Positions 18,149-25,192 of a stretch of DNA of 45,067 bases are shown in pieces. A program made the translations under genes and the position numbers. Under the pieces are notes generated by a model. The model was not told the DNA's origin. It saw nothing but the letters and a program-made list of their open reading frames with translations, and did not search any database. The number at the start of each line of letters is the position of its first letter. Position 1 is the stretch's first letter. Origin of the DNA: UBA993 sp964389365 (GTDB lineage: Bacteria; Bacillota; Dethiobacteria; DTU022); the NCBI GenBank assembly GCA_964389365.1, contig CAYMDO010000016.1, forward strand, positions 1 to 45,067, read 5' to 3'.

Positions 18149-18180
18149 AGTATGATAAAACCTGTCCATCATACTGTCAA
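18149..18180 (-). promoter_or_regulatory. thrS promoter overlapped by an 8-bp dyad (possible operator or terminator)
   Basis: On the minus strand TTGACA (18175-18180) and TATCAT (18152-18157) are 17 bases apart. Inside the same stretch AGTATGAT and ATCATACT form a perfect inverted repeat (18149-18156 and 18168-18175) that covers the spacer and the -10 box and is followed by TTTTTATT. It may be an operator controlling thrS, a terminator of the lipid-kinase gene that ends at 18191, or both. Confidence 0.65.
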
Positions 18181-18190
18181 GGTGTTATAC

Positions 18191-19120
18191 CTAGCCTCTT
18201 AAATTGATCGCCTGTGGCAGAATTTCAATTTCCACCGGGGCGCGGCCTGGCTGTTCGCCATCTAAATCGAGCAGAGCTTCACCGGAGGCTTCGACCCTCA
18301 CAGACTTGCCTTGCAGGCTGATTATTCGCGGATGACTTAAGTGGCTACCCTTATAGACCCTAGGCAGACTTAACAAAAGATTAATCTTGCTTAGATCTTT
18401 TAAGATAACAATATCAAAAAGTCCATCATCTACCAGTGCATCAGGGGCTATGCACATTCCGCTGCCAAAATAACGACCATTCCCAAAAACTACAACCGTT
18501 ACCGGTTCGTTGCAAACTACAGTACCGTCAACAATGATTTTCATCTCCTGATTTTTATATAAAACGAGGGTTACTACGGTTGCCCAAAGAAAAGAGACAA
18601 ATCCGCCAAGGACTTTGCTGGTATTATTGACCCTGTCGACAGTTGCCCCGTCTAAGCCCAGTCCGGCGACGTTAATAAAATAACGCATTACAGGTAAACC
18701 CTGATTGTTTACAAATGATACACGGCCAAGATCAATTGGACGAACAGGGCAATTTAATAGATGCCTTACCGCCTCTGTAGTATCTGTTGGAATACCGATT
18801 GTCCGGATAAAGTCACGCCCGGTGCCACCTGATATACAACTGACTGCTGCCTGAGGGCGGATTGCTTTACCGGATTGATCGAAAAAGCCGTTGATTACTT
18901 CATTAGTTGTGCCGTCCCCACCTATAGCAATGATCAAGTCATGACCTTCTTGTAAAAATTGACTGGTTATTAATGTGGCATGCCCCGGCCTGTCGGTAAG
19001 GCGGTATTCAAAAGAAATACCCCCACGACTAATTATTTCGGCTATTTCCGGCCAATATTTGCCTGTTGCGCCGTTTGCTGAAGCAGGGTTGACTACGAGC
19101 GCGGCATTAAGCTTATTCAC
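18191..19120 (-). CDS. Diacylglycerol kinase family lipid kinase (DagK/YegS-like)
   Basis: A 309-residue soluble lipid kinase. It has the nucleotide-binding start VVNPASANGATGK, the signature IAIGGDGTTNEVINGF (about residues 64-80), SGGTGRDF, and a C-terminal beta domain with LDGEQPGR. The family phosphorylates diacylglycerol or related lipids using ATP, recycling lipid headgroup turnover products. The start is GTG with GAGGGGG upstream. It is transcribed alone from an extended -10 promoter. Assignment to the family is firm; the substrate is not readable. Confidence 0.88.
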   Translation of the reverse strand: MNKLNAALVVNPASANGATGKYWPEIAEIISRGGISFEYRLTDRPGHATLITSQFLQEGHDLIIAIGGDGTTNEVINGFFDQSGKAIRPQAAVSCISGGTGRDFIRTIGIPTDTTEAVRHLLNCPVRPIDLGRVSFVNNQGLPVMRYFINVAGLGLDGATVDRVNNTSKVLGGFVSFLWATVVTLVLYKNQEMKIIVDGTVVCNEPVTVVVFGNGRYFGSGMCIAPDALVDDGLFDIVILKDLSKINLLLSLPRVYKGSHLSHPRIISLQGKSVRVEASGEALLDLDGEQPGRAPVEIEILPQAINLRG

Positions 19121-19169
19121 CTGTTATTCCCCCTCAGAATAATACTGCACTTTGCCTTAACTTTAGGAA

Positions 19170-19178
19170 ATTATAACA
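19170..19178 (-). promoter_or_regulatory. Extended -10 promoter of the lipid-kinase gene
   Basis: TGTTATAAT on the minus strand, 50 bases before the GTG start of the lipid kinase. No clear -35 box is seen. Confidence 0.5.
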
Positions 19179-19179
19179 T

Positions 19180-19215
19180 AAAAAAAGCCCACACCATCCC
19201 GGTACAGTCTTGTAA
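19180..19215 (-). terminator. Weak terminator after arsC
   Basis: On the minus strand CTGTACC and GGTGTGG can pair across a GGGAT loop, with G-T wobbles, followed by GC and seven T. It lies just after arsC and directly before the lipid-kinase promoter. Confidence 0.4.
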
Positions 19216-19231
19216 GGAACTATTTTTTCTT

Positions 19232-19660
19232 CTATTCCTCTTTCAAAAAAGCCTTTATATGGGACCTGATTATATCCCTGGTAGCCCTATATTTTTCCAT
19301 AATTTCCATATCGCTACCTTTCGTGCTCGTTGGATCTTCCAGAGCCCAATGTCTTTTCTTAACCTTTTCTAGAACCACGGGACAGTTATCCCGTGCATCG
19401 CCACAGAGTGTTATCAAAAGGTCAACCTGAACCAAAAGTTCACTGTTAACAGCATTTGATGATTGTTTGCTGATATCAATACCAACTTCCTGCATAACCC
19501 GGATCGCATACGGATTTATACCAGCCGGAGCAATGCCGGCACTGTATACTTCGAATCGACCTTTACCTAGATTTTTTAAAAACCCTTCGGCCATCTGGCT
19601 GCGCGCAGAGTTGCCGGTGCAGAGAAAAAGCACTTTTTTTAATTCTTCTTTTTTATTCAA
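19232..19660 (-). CDS. arsC: Arsenate reductase, thioredoxin-coupled LMW-phosphatase type
   Basis: A 142-residue ArsC. The P-loop nucleophile motif is CTGNSARS near the N-terminus, and the other two redox cysteines appear as LCGDARDNCP, spaced as in the Staphylococcus/Bacillus enzymes. All three catalytic cysteines are therefore present. The HWALEDPT motif is also there. It reduces arsenate to arsenite for export. TTG at 19660 is chosen because GGAGG lies seven bases before it; the ATG at 19681 lies upstream of that ribosome site. It is the second gene after acr3 in a two-gene resistance operon. Confidence 0.92.
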   Translation of the reverse strand: MNKKEELKKVLFLCTGNSARSQMAEGFLKNLGKGRFEVYSAGIAPAGINPYAIRVMQEVGIDISKQSSNAVNSELLVQVDLLITLCGDARDNCPVVLEKVKKRHWALEDPTSTKGSDMEIMEKYRATRDIIRSHIKAFLKEE

Positions 19661-19695
19661 AACAATTCCTCCGGAACTCATATTAGCCTGTAAGC

Positions 19696-20757
19696 TTATG
19701 TCACCTTTTTCAGGACTGGGAACCAGTTTCCGGTCCGCAGACAGATGCGCACGAGAACCAGCATAACCGGCACTTCAATCAACACCCCTACAACTGTTGA
19801 CAGAGCTGCACCGGAAGTTAAACCAAATATGGTAACTGCCGTAGCAATTGCGACCTCAAAATGGTTGCTCGCTCCGATCATTGCTGCAGGGCCTGCTTCT
19901 TCATAAGTAAGGCCGATATATTTGGCAGCAATATATCCGATTAAAAATACGAACAGAGTTTGGATAATCAGGGGTACAGCAATAATCCCCACGACCAGGG
20001 GCGCCTCCAGGATAACTCCACCCTGTAGCATGAAAAGAAAGATCAAAGTCACTAAAAGAGCAACGATAGAAATGGTACCCATGTTTTTGAGAAAAACACG
20101 CTCATACCATTCAATGCCGCGGTTTTTTATCAACCTGGCCCGGCTGATATAACCGGCGACCAACGAAACGCCGACATAGAGCATAACACTTAAAAATATT
20201 GTCATAAACGGAACTGACATTTCGGCAACTCCAAGCAGAAAATTGCCCAGTGGGGCGTAAAAAACTAACATGGTCAGCGAATTCAGCGCAACCAATACCA
20301 GGGTCAACCCCATAAATCCGCGGGCTAAATAGCTCCAGACCAATACCATGGCAGTACATGGTGCAATCCCAAGTAAAATCATACCGGCAATATATTCACC
20401 TGCTAAGGTGTGATCAAGAAATTGTGCAAAAATCACCCGCATAAAAAGCCAGGCGAAAAAAAACATGGTAAATGGCTTGACCGCCCAGTTGAGGACCAGG
20501 GTTAGAATCACAGCCTTTGGTGCCTTAACAGCGTTGGCAACTTCGCTAAAATCAATTTGCACCATGATCGGGTACATCATGGCAAAAAGAAATATCGCAA
20601 CCGGAATATTAACCTGTGCAACTGACAGAGAATTTAAAAGGCTTGCAGCACCGGGAAATGCAGCCCCCAACCCGATTCCAATCAGGATGCATAGTGCAAC
20701 CCAAACGGATAAATACTTATGGAAAAATCCAAGTTCATACTCTTTCTGGACATTCAT
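19696..20757 (-). CDS. acr3: Arsenite efflux permease Acr3
   Basis: A 353-residue membrane protein with about ten membrane helices. It shows the Acr3 features LFAMMYPIMVQIDF, VLNWAVKPF and the GIAPCTAMVLVWSYLARG segment with the conserved cysteine, then GASNHFEVAIATAV. It exports arsenite using the proton motive force. AAGGAGTG precedes the ATG. It is followed 15-35 bases later by arsC. A TATAAT at 20818-20823 could serve as a local -10 but has no good -35 partner. The next upstream unit is a broken arsR, so control of the operon may be lost. Confidence 0.92.
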   Translation of the reverse strand: MNVQKEYELGFFHKYLSVWVALCILIGIGLGAAFPGAASLLNSLSVAQVNIPVAIFLFAMMYPIMVQIDFSEVANAVKAPKAVILTLVLNWAVKPFTMFFFAWLFMRVIFAQFLDHTLAGEYIAGMILLGIAPCTAMVLVWSYLARGFMGLTLVLVALNSLTMLVFYAPLGNFLLGVAEMSVPFMTIFLSVMLYVGVSLVAGYISRARLIKNRGIEWYERVFLKNMGTISIVALLVTLIFLFMLQGGVILEAPLVVGIIAVPLIIQTLFVFLIGYIAAKYIGLTYEEAGPAAMIGASNHFEVAIATAVTIFGLTSGAALSTVVGVLIEVPVMLVLVRICLRTGNWFPVLKKVT

Positions 20758-20946
20758 GTAATCCGGTCACTCCTTTTTTTAATTATTTATCTTTCTCCGA
20801 TAATCTCGAAAACTAATATTATATTCCGGAAATAAATATGTTTCTTACCTTGTTAGCGGTAATATCTGCTTAGCAAAATCCCAGGAGGTATAAACCCAGT
20901 TTTTCCGCTCATTCTAGTTAAACCATTTGACTAAAATAAACCAGAG

Positions 20947-20977
20947 GTATCTGCTTAGGCATCGCCTAAGCAGATAC
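20947..20977. repeat. Perfect 14-bp palindrome between arsR remnant and acr3
   Basis: GTATCTGCTTAGGC and GCCTAAGCAGATAC face each other across the three bases ATC. ATTTTTATT follows on the plus strand. An extra direct copy of the arm core TATCTGCTTAG is present at 20863-20873. No gene on the plus strand precedes it, so a plain terminator role is not obvious. Confidence 0.8.
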
Positions 20978-21069
20978 ATTTTTATTATCACTAGTGTAAA
21001 CCCCTATTGACGCGTAATATCCACACTATTGGTACCTGCATAGCTTACAGCAGATCTCAAAATCAAGAT

Positions 21070-21248
21070 ACGATTTCTGCTTTCTTCAGCTATGCAAGAC
21101 ACCGTGATACGCTGGACTGTTCAATATTTAGACCAAAAATAGCTTATAAATATAGTGCTCACCTGACCGTAACAGTCCTAATTTCTGCAAGCGGATAAAA
21201 TGCGCCAGAGCTTTAAATAAAATCCGCAAATAAGTTATATTGATCCAC
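21070..21248 (-). pseudogene. Decayed ArsR-family repressor gene
   Basis: Starting at GTG 21248 behind AAAGGAAGG, the minus strand reads VDQYNLFADFI then a stop. In a shifted frame it reads FKALAHFIRLQKLGLLRSGE and HYIYKLF. In a further frame it reads GLNIEQSSVSRCLA, stop, LKKAEIV. Joined, these match the winged-helix core of ArsR/SmtB repressors (KALAHPIRLQIL...; the recognition-helix pattern QSSVSRHLAxLKKAGIV). At least two frameshifts and two stops destroy it; beyond about 21070 nothing recognisable remains. It lies just upstream of acr3-arsC on the same strand, the normal place for arsR. Confidence 0.75.
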
Positions 21249-21284
21249 CGTAAACCTTCCTTTAAAAAAAATACATAGTATATT

Positions 21285-21314
21285 CTTATATATATAATAT
21301 TCTTGATGTCAAGA
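21285..21314 (-). promoter_or_regulatory. Promoter and dyad of the former arsR-acr3-arsC operon
   Basis: On the minus strand TTGACA (21307-21312) and TATAAG (21285-21290) are 16 bases apart, 37 bases before the arsR remnant's GTG. The -35 box lies in a dyad TCTTGA-TG-TCAAGA (21301-21314), the kind of site an ArsR dimer could bind. Operator function is inference. Confidence 0.6.
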
Positions 21315-21342
21315 TTTTTTAATTATTCCAGACAAAAATAAA

Positions 21343-21373
21343 AGGTTTTAGCCCAGTCTATCAACTAAAACCT
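21343..21373 (-). terminator. Terminator of the lemA-DUF2207 operon
   Basis: AGGTTTTAG and CTAAAACCT form a perfect 9-bp stem with a 13-base loop, followed on the minus strand by TTTATTTTTG. It lies 25 bases after the DUF2207 gene's stop. Confidence 0.8.
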
Positions 21374-21397
21374 GAAGGGTTTCCTTATGCGCGCCGG

Positions 21398-23230
21398 CTA
21401 GCGGGCGCCACCACCGCCGCCGCCGCCGCCACCGCCGCCGCCACCTGAAAAACCTCCGCCACCACCCGAGCCGGAAGATGCAGCAGATTGGAAAGCAGTT
21501 TTAAAAGATCTTTCCAACGCAGAGCTCATATTGTTAAAACTAACCGGGTTTAACGCCATCACTCCAAAAGTGGGCCAGGCACGATTTAGCTCGTTACCCA
21601 GTTCCGGATAGACTAACTGCAGCTGTTCCATAACCTCTTTGGCCACACCAAGTGTTATTGCATAAACCAGGTAATGCTCCCATACTGCCAGGGCCGGAAC
21701 AGTTGAACGATCAAGATGTGAAAAATGCCTGAGAAACCGTTTAAAAGCACACCACTTGGCATAGTGATCGGCTCCTTCCGGTGTAAGCCTTTTTAATATG
21801 GCAAAAAAGGCGATCATTACCGGGCCTAAAACCAGGGCAAGAGCCCCGGTTACAAAAAGTTCGAGGAAAAAAAGTGCAAACCCAAAGAGAAAAAAGATTA
21901 ACCCTAGAGCTATTCCCACCCAAGCCGTACCTTTAAAGAATTTATTTGTATCGAATTCTTTTTTTATCCCCTCAGTCCAGGTTTTATAAAAAGTATGGGT
22001 GTCCTCCTGGTTTTTCTTACCGTACCGTTCTATTTCGCGCATTGTAACACCATTACTGCTATTATCGCTGACCTTGCTGAAAATAAAATTATACAGTTCA
22101 TTTTCATGGGTTTTTAATTTGCCTTTACCTGCCGCAGGAAACAGGCGGTAATCGGTAAAAGGCCTTTTCCAAATCAGGCCTGCCTCACCCTGGTACTCCT
22201 CAAAGCGTAAATGTCCCCGGCGAGCCAGATCAATGACCGTAGCAGTAAAATCTTCCGGTTTGATTTTTCCAGCACGTACAATGTAGCCGGCCTCCGCCGG
22301 CGAATATTCACCCGGCAGTTCCCGGTAATAGTCACCCCTGTAGATGCCCGTAGCCCGCTTCGACCCAATTTTAGAAATGATGATGTAAACCAGCAAAGCG
22401 ATTGCTACAAGCGGTCCAACGTAAAAATCGAGCCGGGTAACCGTTCTTTTAAGGTTTGCCTGGTCGGCCCATTTTTGCTCTTCCTCCAGGATTCCCGGTA
22501 ACCCTTCATGGCCACTGAAATTAGCAGACTGCCCAACCAGGGAAATGGGGAAGGTCACCCGACCTTCAACAAAAGTATAAGCCGGCAAACCTTCAACTTC
22601 CCACACAACCAAACCCGGACTGACAATACTCACATCACCGTAAAGAGGACCATGCCCCCAAGCCTTGATGTCACCATCTCCTGCTCCCGCTGGAAGGTAC
22701 AGGGAAATCCTTACATGTTCGGTTTTTTCGCCCCATTCATTGCCGATAAACTGCCAGTAAAGCTCAGCTAAATCACTGTGAACCAGCACTGCATTATCTA
22801 CAGTGTAGCTGATTGTGAAGGTCCGGTCCTCATTATATGCTTCATAACTCCAGTCAATGTAAACCACGTCAGGATTGTATTCCACATAATAAACCCCGGG
22901 TATGTCCTTTACTCCGACAGCAACCTTTCTGTATGGCACACCCTGTTCACTGACTGATATATCCCGGATAGTACTGTTATGCTTGAGGTATATATATACC
23001 CAGGCGCCCCGATACCGTCCGTTAAACCTGAAAGTACGCTCCTCCACAACCTGCATCGATCCGTCAGGTTGCACTTCCGCTTCTATGATAACTGAAGGGA
23101 AATAAAAGGAGCGGTCATCCTGGGCTCCGGCCGCCGCAGGTAGTGACATGGCAACCACCAGAATAATCAACAGATAGAGCATGATTCGCAAAAAAAACCC
23201 TGACCAGTATAGATGAAAAGACCTATTCAT
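21398..23230 (-). CDS. DUF2207 membrane protein with poly-glycine tail
   Basis: A 610-residue protein. It has a signal peptide (LYLLIILVVAMSLPAAAGA), then a large extracytoplasmic beta-rich DUF2207 domain (YFPSVIIEAEVQPDGSMQVVEERTFRF). A membrane helix follows at about 270, then a cytoplasmic winged-helix-like region and two close membrane helices (about 435-480). A Ser/Gly-rich end consists of a run of glycines before the final Ala-Arg. YciQ-type proteins of this family nearly always sit next to lemA, as here (11 bases). Their role is unknown, probably in the envelope. The ATG has AGGAG eight bases upstream. The glycine tail is encoded by a GGN triplet tract. Confidence 0.88.
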   Translation of the reverse strand: MNRSFHLYWSGFFLRIMLYLLIILVVAMSLPAAAGAQDDRSFYFPSVIIEAEVQPDGSMQVVEERTFRFNGRYRGAWVYIYLKHNSTIRDISVSEQGVPYRKVAVGVKDIPGVYYVEYNPDVVYIDWSYEAYNEDRTFTISYTVDNAVLVHSDLAELYWQFIGNEWGEKTEHVRISLYLPAGAGDGDIKAWGHGPLYGDVSIVSPGLVVWEVEGLPAYTFVEGRVTFPISLVGQSANFSGHEGLPGILEEEQKWADQANLKRTVTRLDFYVGPLVAIALLVYIIISKIGSKRATGIYRGDYYRELPGEYSPAEAGYIVRAGKIKPEDFTATVIDLARRGHLRFEEYQGEAGLIWKRPFTDYRLFPAAGKGKLKTHENELYNFIFSKVSDNSSNGVTMREIERYGKKNQEDTHTFYKTWTEGIKKEFDTNKFFKGTAWVGIALGLIFFLFGFALFFLELFVTGALALVLGPVMIAFFAILKRLTPEGADHYAKWCAFKRFLRHFSHLDRSTVPALAVWEHYLVYAITLGVAKEVMEQLQLVYPELGNELNRAWPTFGVMALNPVSFNNMSSALERSFKTAFQSAASSGSGGGGGFSGGGGGGGGGGGGGAR

Positions 23231-23241
23231 CCGGACAACTC

Positions 23242-23793
23242 CTAAAATTCTACTTTTACTGCTTCACGGGCTGCCGCTTCCTCATCAAGATTAAAATAAT
23301 CTTCCCGATTAAAACCAAACATACCGGCAACAAGTACGGTAGGAAAATGTTGAATGGTAGTATTATAGGTCATTACTGTATCGTTATAAAACTGTCTAGA
23401 AAAAGCGATTTTGCCTTCAGTATTGGTCAGCTCTTCCTGCAGCTGACGGAAATTGGCATCTGCTTTAAGCTCCGGATAACTCTCTGCAACAGCAAAGAGA
23501 GTCTTTAAAGCTCCGGAAAGCATATTCTCAGCACCAGCCTGTTCCTTAACATCTTTCGCCTGAATCGCCATATTGCGAGCCTGAGTTACTTTTTCAAAAG
23601 TCTCTCTTTCATGTGTAGCATAGCCTTTAACGGTATTCACCAGATTCGGGATCAGATCGTAGCGTCTTTTTAACTGAACTTCAATCTGTGCCCAGGCATT
23701 CTTAATTCGCTGCCGCAGCGTAACCAAGCGGTTATAAATACCGATCAAAAAAACAACTACCAGCGCGATCAGCCCAATAATTACCCATCCCAT
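23242..23793 (-). CDS. lemA: LemA family protein
   Basis: A 183-residue LemA. One N-terminal membrane helix (GWVIIGLIALVVVFLIGIYNRLV) is followed by the family helical bundle with RIKNAWAQIEVQLKRRYDLIPNLV, LQEELTNTEGKIAFSRQFYNDTVMTYN and the C-terminal FPTVLVAGMFGF. LemA proteins are membrane-anchored with the bulk predicted outside; their function is not established. It is the first gene of a two-gene unit with the DUF2207 gene. Confidence 0.93.
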   Translation of the reverse strand: MGWVIIGLIALVVVFLIGIYNRLVTLRQRIKNAWAQIEVQLKRRYDLIPNLVNTVKGYATHERETFEKVTQARNMAIQAKDVKEQAGAENMLSGALKTLFAVAESYPELKADANFRQLQEELTNTEGKIAFSRQFYNDTVMTYNTTIQHFPTVLVAGMFGFNREDYFNLDEEAAAREAVKVEF

Positions 23794-23936
23794 TCAGAAT
23801 CAGCTCCTAATAAATAGTATGTGAAACAAACTCGTCATGAGCTACATTGACAAATATTTCGGAAAAAAATGCCTGATTCCTGCCTTAACCAGCCCGAAAA
23901 ACAATCTATCACGGATAACCGGATTAACAAATAGAA

Positions 23937-24905
23937 TTAATAAAGCTGCAGCTCTACTATATCACCGTCATCTAAGACGTAATCACGCGAGACAGCCTGA
24001 CCTTCAAATTTTACCGATCCCCAAACCAGTGCGTTTTTAAGCTTCTGTGGGAAATCTTTATGGATCTGCGCCGCAAAATCAAGTACACTGCTGCCCTTCC
24101 TTAAGATAAAAGGGCGATCCGTATCAGCCGGTTTCCCAACCGGTTTACCGTAAACCCGTATAATGTTTAAGATATTGTAAAGCCTTTCTTTGAGATCCTC
24201 CAAACCACTGCCGTACCCGGAAACCGGGACAATCTCCAGGGTTGGCCACAGTTCCACCAGCACCTGCAAATTTTCCTCCGCTTCCCGGTGATCACACTTA
24301 TTGCCTAACACCAGGAAAGGTATCGGGGCTATAACCATTCCTTCTTCTGACAAGTCGATTACTTCGCGATCCTGAAGTACCCGTATCAACCCTTCGAGTT
24401 GATCCAGACATTCAGCTGTAAGCAGATCAACAACTACCAGTAAGGCATCAGCTTCTTTGAAAGTGCCAATCAGGCCGGATGGAATGTTATCAACAGACAG
24501 CGGCGGGGTATCAACCAGTTGGATAAAAGTATCTTTATAGGGCATCATTCCGCTAACTGGCAAAGCGGTTGAAAAAGGATAATCCGCCACCTTAACTTTA
24601 GCCCGTGAGAGAGCGCCAACAAGGGTAGATTTTCCACTATTGGGGTAACCGGCGAGCACTATCTGGCCGGCACCCTGTTTCTCAACACCAAATGGATTAA
24701 AACCCTTGCTCTGTTTCTTCTTTTTGCCTTCTTCTTTCAGCTTGGCAATCCGCTTTTTTATATCGCCCTGTAAGCGTTCTGTACCTTTATGTTTTGGAAT
24801 AACCGCCAACATTTCCTGCAAGGCCCGGATCTTATCTTCAGCCGATTGAGCCAGGCGGTATTTATCTTCAGCTGCATAATACTGCGGGGTCAGATTAGCA
24901 GGCAA
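23937..24905 (-). CDS. Obg/DRG-type GTPase with C-terminal TGS domain
   Basis: A 322-residue GTPase. It has a helical, lysine-rich N-terminus (KIRALQEMLAVIPKHKGTERLQGD; KEEGKKKKQ). The G domain carries G1 GYPNSGKST, a G2-like FST, G3 DTPP and G4 NKCD. A C-terminal TGS domain (VLDFAAQIHKDFPQKLKNALVWG...VLDDGDIVELQ) completes it. TGS-bearing GTPases of this group bind ribosomes or RNA; the exact role is not known. The start is TTG with GGGAGGGG five bases upstream. An extended -10 lies close by. It appears to be transcribed alone. Confidence 0.85.
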   Translation of the reverse strand: MPANLTPQYYAAEDKYRLAQSAEDKIRALQEMLAVIPKHKGTERLQGDIKKRIAKLKEEGKKKKQSKGFNPFGVEKQGAGQIVLAGYPNSGKSTLVGALSRAKVKVADYPFSTALPVSGMMPYKDTFIQLVDTPPLSVDNIPSGLIGTFKEADALLVVVDLLTAECLDQLEGLIRVLQDREVIDLSEEGMVIAPIPFLVLGNKCDHREAEENLQVLVELWPTLEIVPVSGYGSGLEDLKERLYNILNIIRVYGKPVGKPADTDRPFILRKGSSVLDFAAQIHKDFPQKLKNALVWGSVKFEGQAVSRDYVLDDGDIVELQLY

Positions 24906-24938
24906 GCAAGCCCCTCCCTGCTTCTTGGTTTCAGTAAT

Positions 24939-24947
24939 ATGATAGCA
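24939..24947 (-). promoter_or_regulatory. Extended -10 promoter of the TGS-GTPase gene
   Basis: TGCTATCAT on the minus strand, 34 bases before the TTG start. No clear -35 is seen. Confidence 0.4.
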
Positions 24948-24988
24948 TAGATGATCAGATATTTGTAGATTTACCGCACCCTAATTCC

Positions 24989-25018
24989 TTGACACCAAAG
25001 TTCAGCAAATGCTAAAAT
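24989..25018 (+). promoter_or_regulatory. Promoter of tRNA-Val
   Basis: TTGACA (24989-24994) and TAAAAT (25013-25018) with an 18-base spacer, 20 bases before the mature tRNA. Confidence 0.75.
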
Positions 25019-25038
25019 GTTTTAGCAGTTACAGATAT

Positions 25039-25113
25039 GCGCCTGTAGCTCAGGGGGAGAGCGCCTGCTTGACACGCAGGAGGCCCGTGGTTCAAAACCA
25101 CGCAGGCGCACCA
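25039..25113 (+). tRNA. tRNA-Val (anticodon GAC)
   Basis: A complete cloverleaf. The acceptor GCGCCTG/CAGGCGC is a perfect 7 bp, and the D arm is GCTC/GAGC. The anticodon stem CCTGC/GCAGG holds the loop TTGACAC, giving GAC. The T arm CGTGG/CCACG has the loop TTCAAAA. The discriminator is A and CCA is encoded. Confidence 0.95.
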
Positions 25114-25118
25114 AAATA

Positions 25119-25147
25119 AAAACCGGGAATAATCCCGGTTTTTATTT
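25119..25147 (+). terminator. Terminator of tRNA-Val
   Basis: AAACCGGGA and TCCCGGTTT form the stem, with an ATAA-type loop and TTTATTTT following, immediately after the tRNA. Confidence 0.88.
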
Positions 25148-25192
25148 TGCATTTTGCTCTTTCATCATCACCATCTAGACAAAAACCACTTG

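Noticed and set aside
18143..18176. Calling the 18149-18175 dyad purely a terminator
   Set aside because: The stem is AT-rich and coincides exactly with a TTGACA-17-TATCAT promoter, so an operator role is at least as likely; it was annotated as promoter/dyad instead.
21007..21198. 63-codon plus-strand open frame upstream of acr3
   Set aside because: It has no ribosome site and lies opposite the arsR remnant; the minus-strand ArsR segments explain this DNA better.
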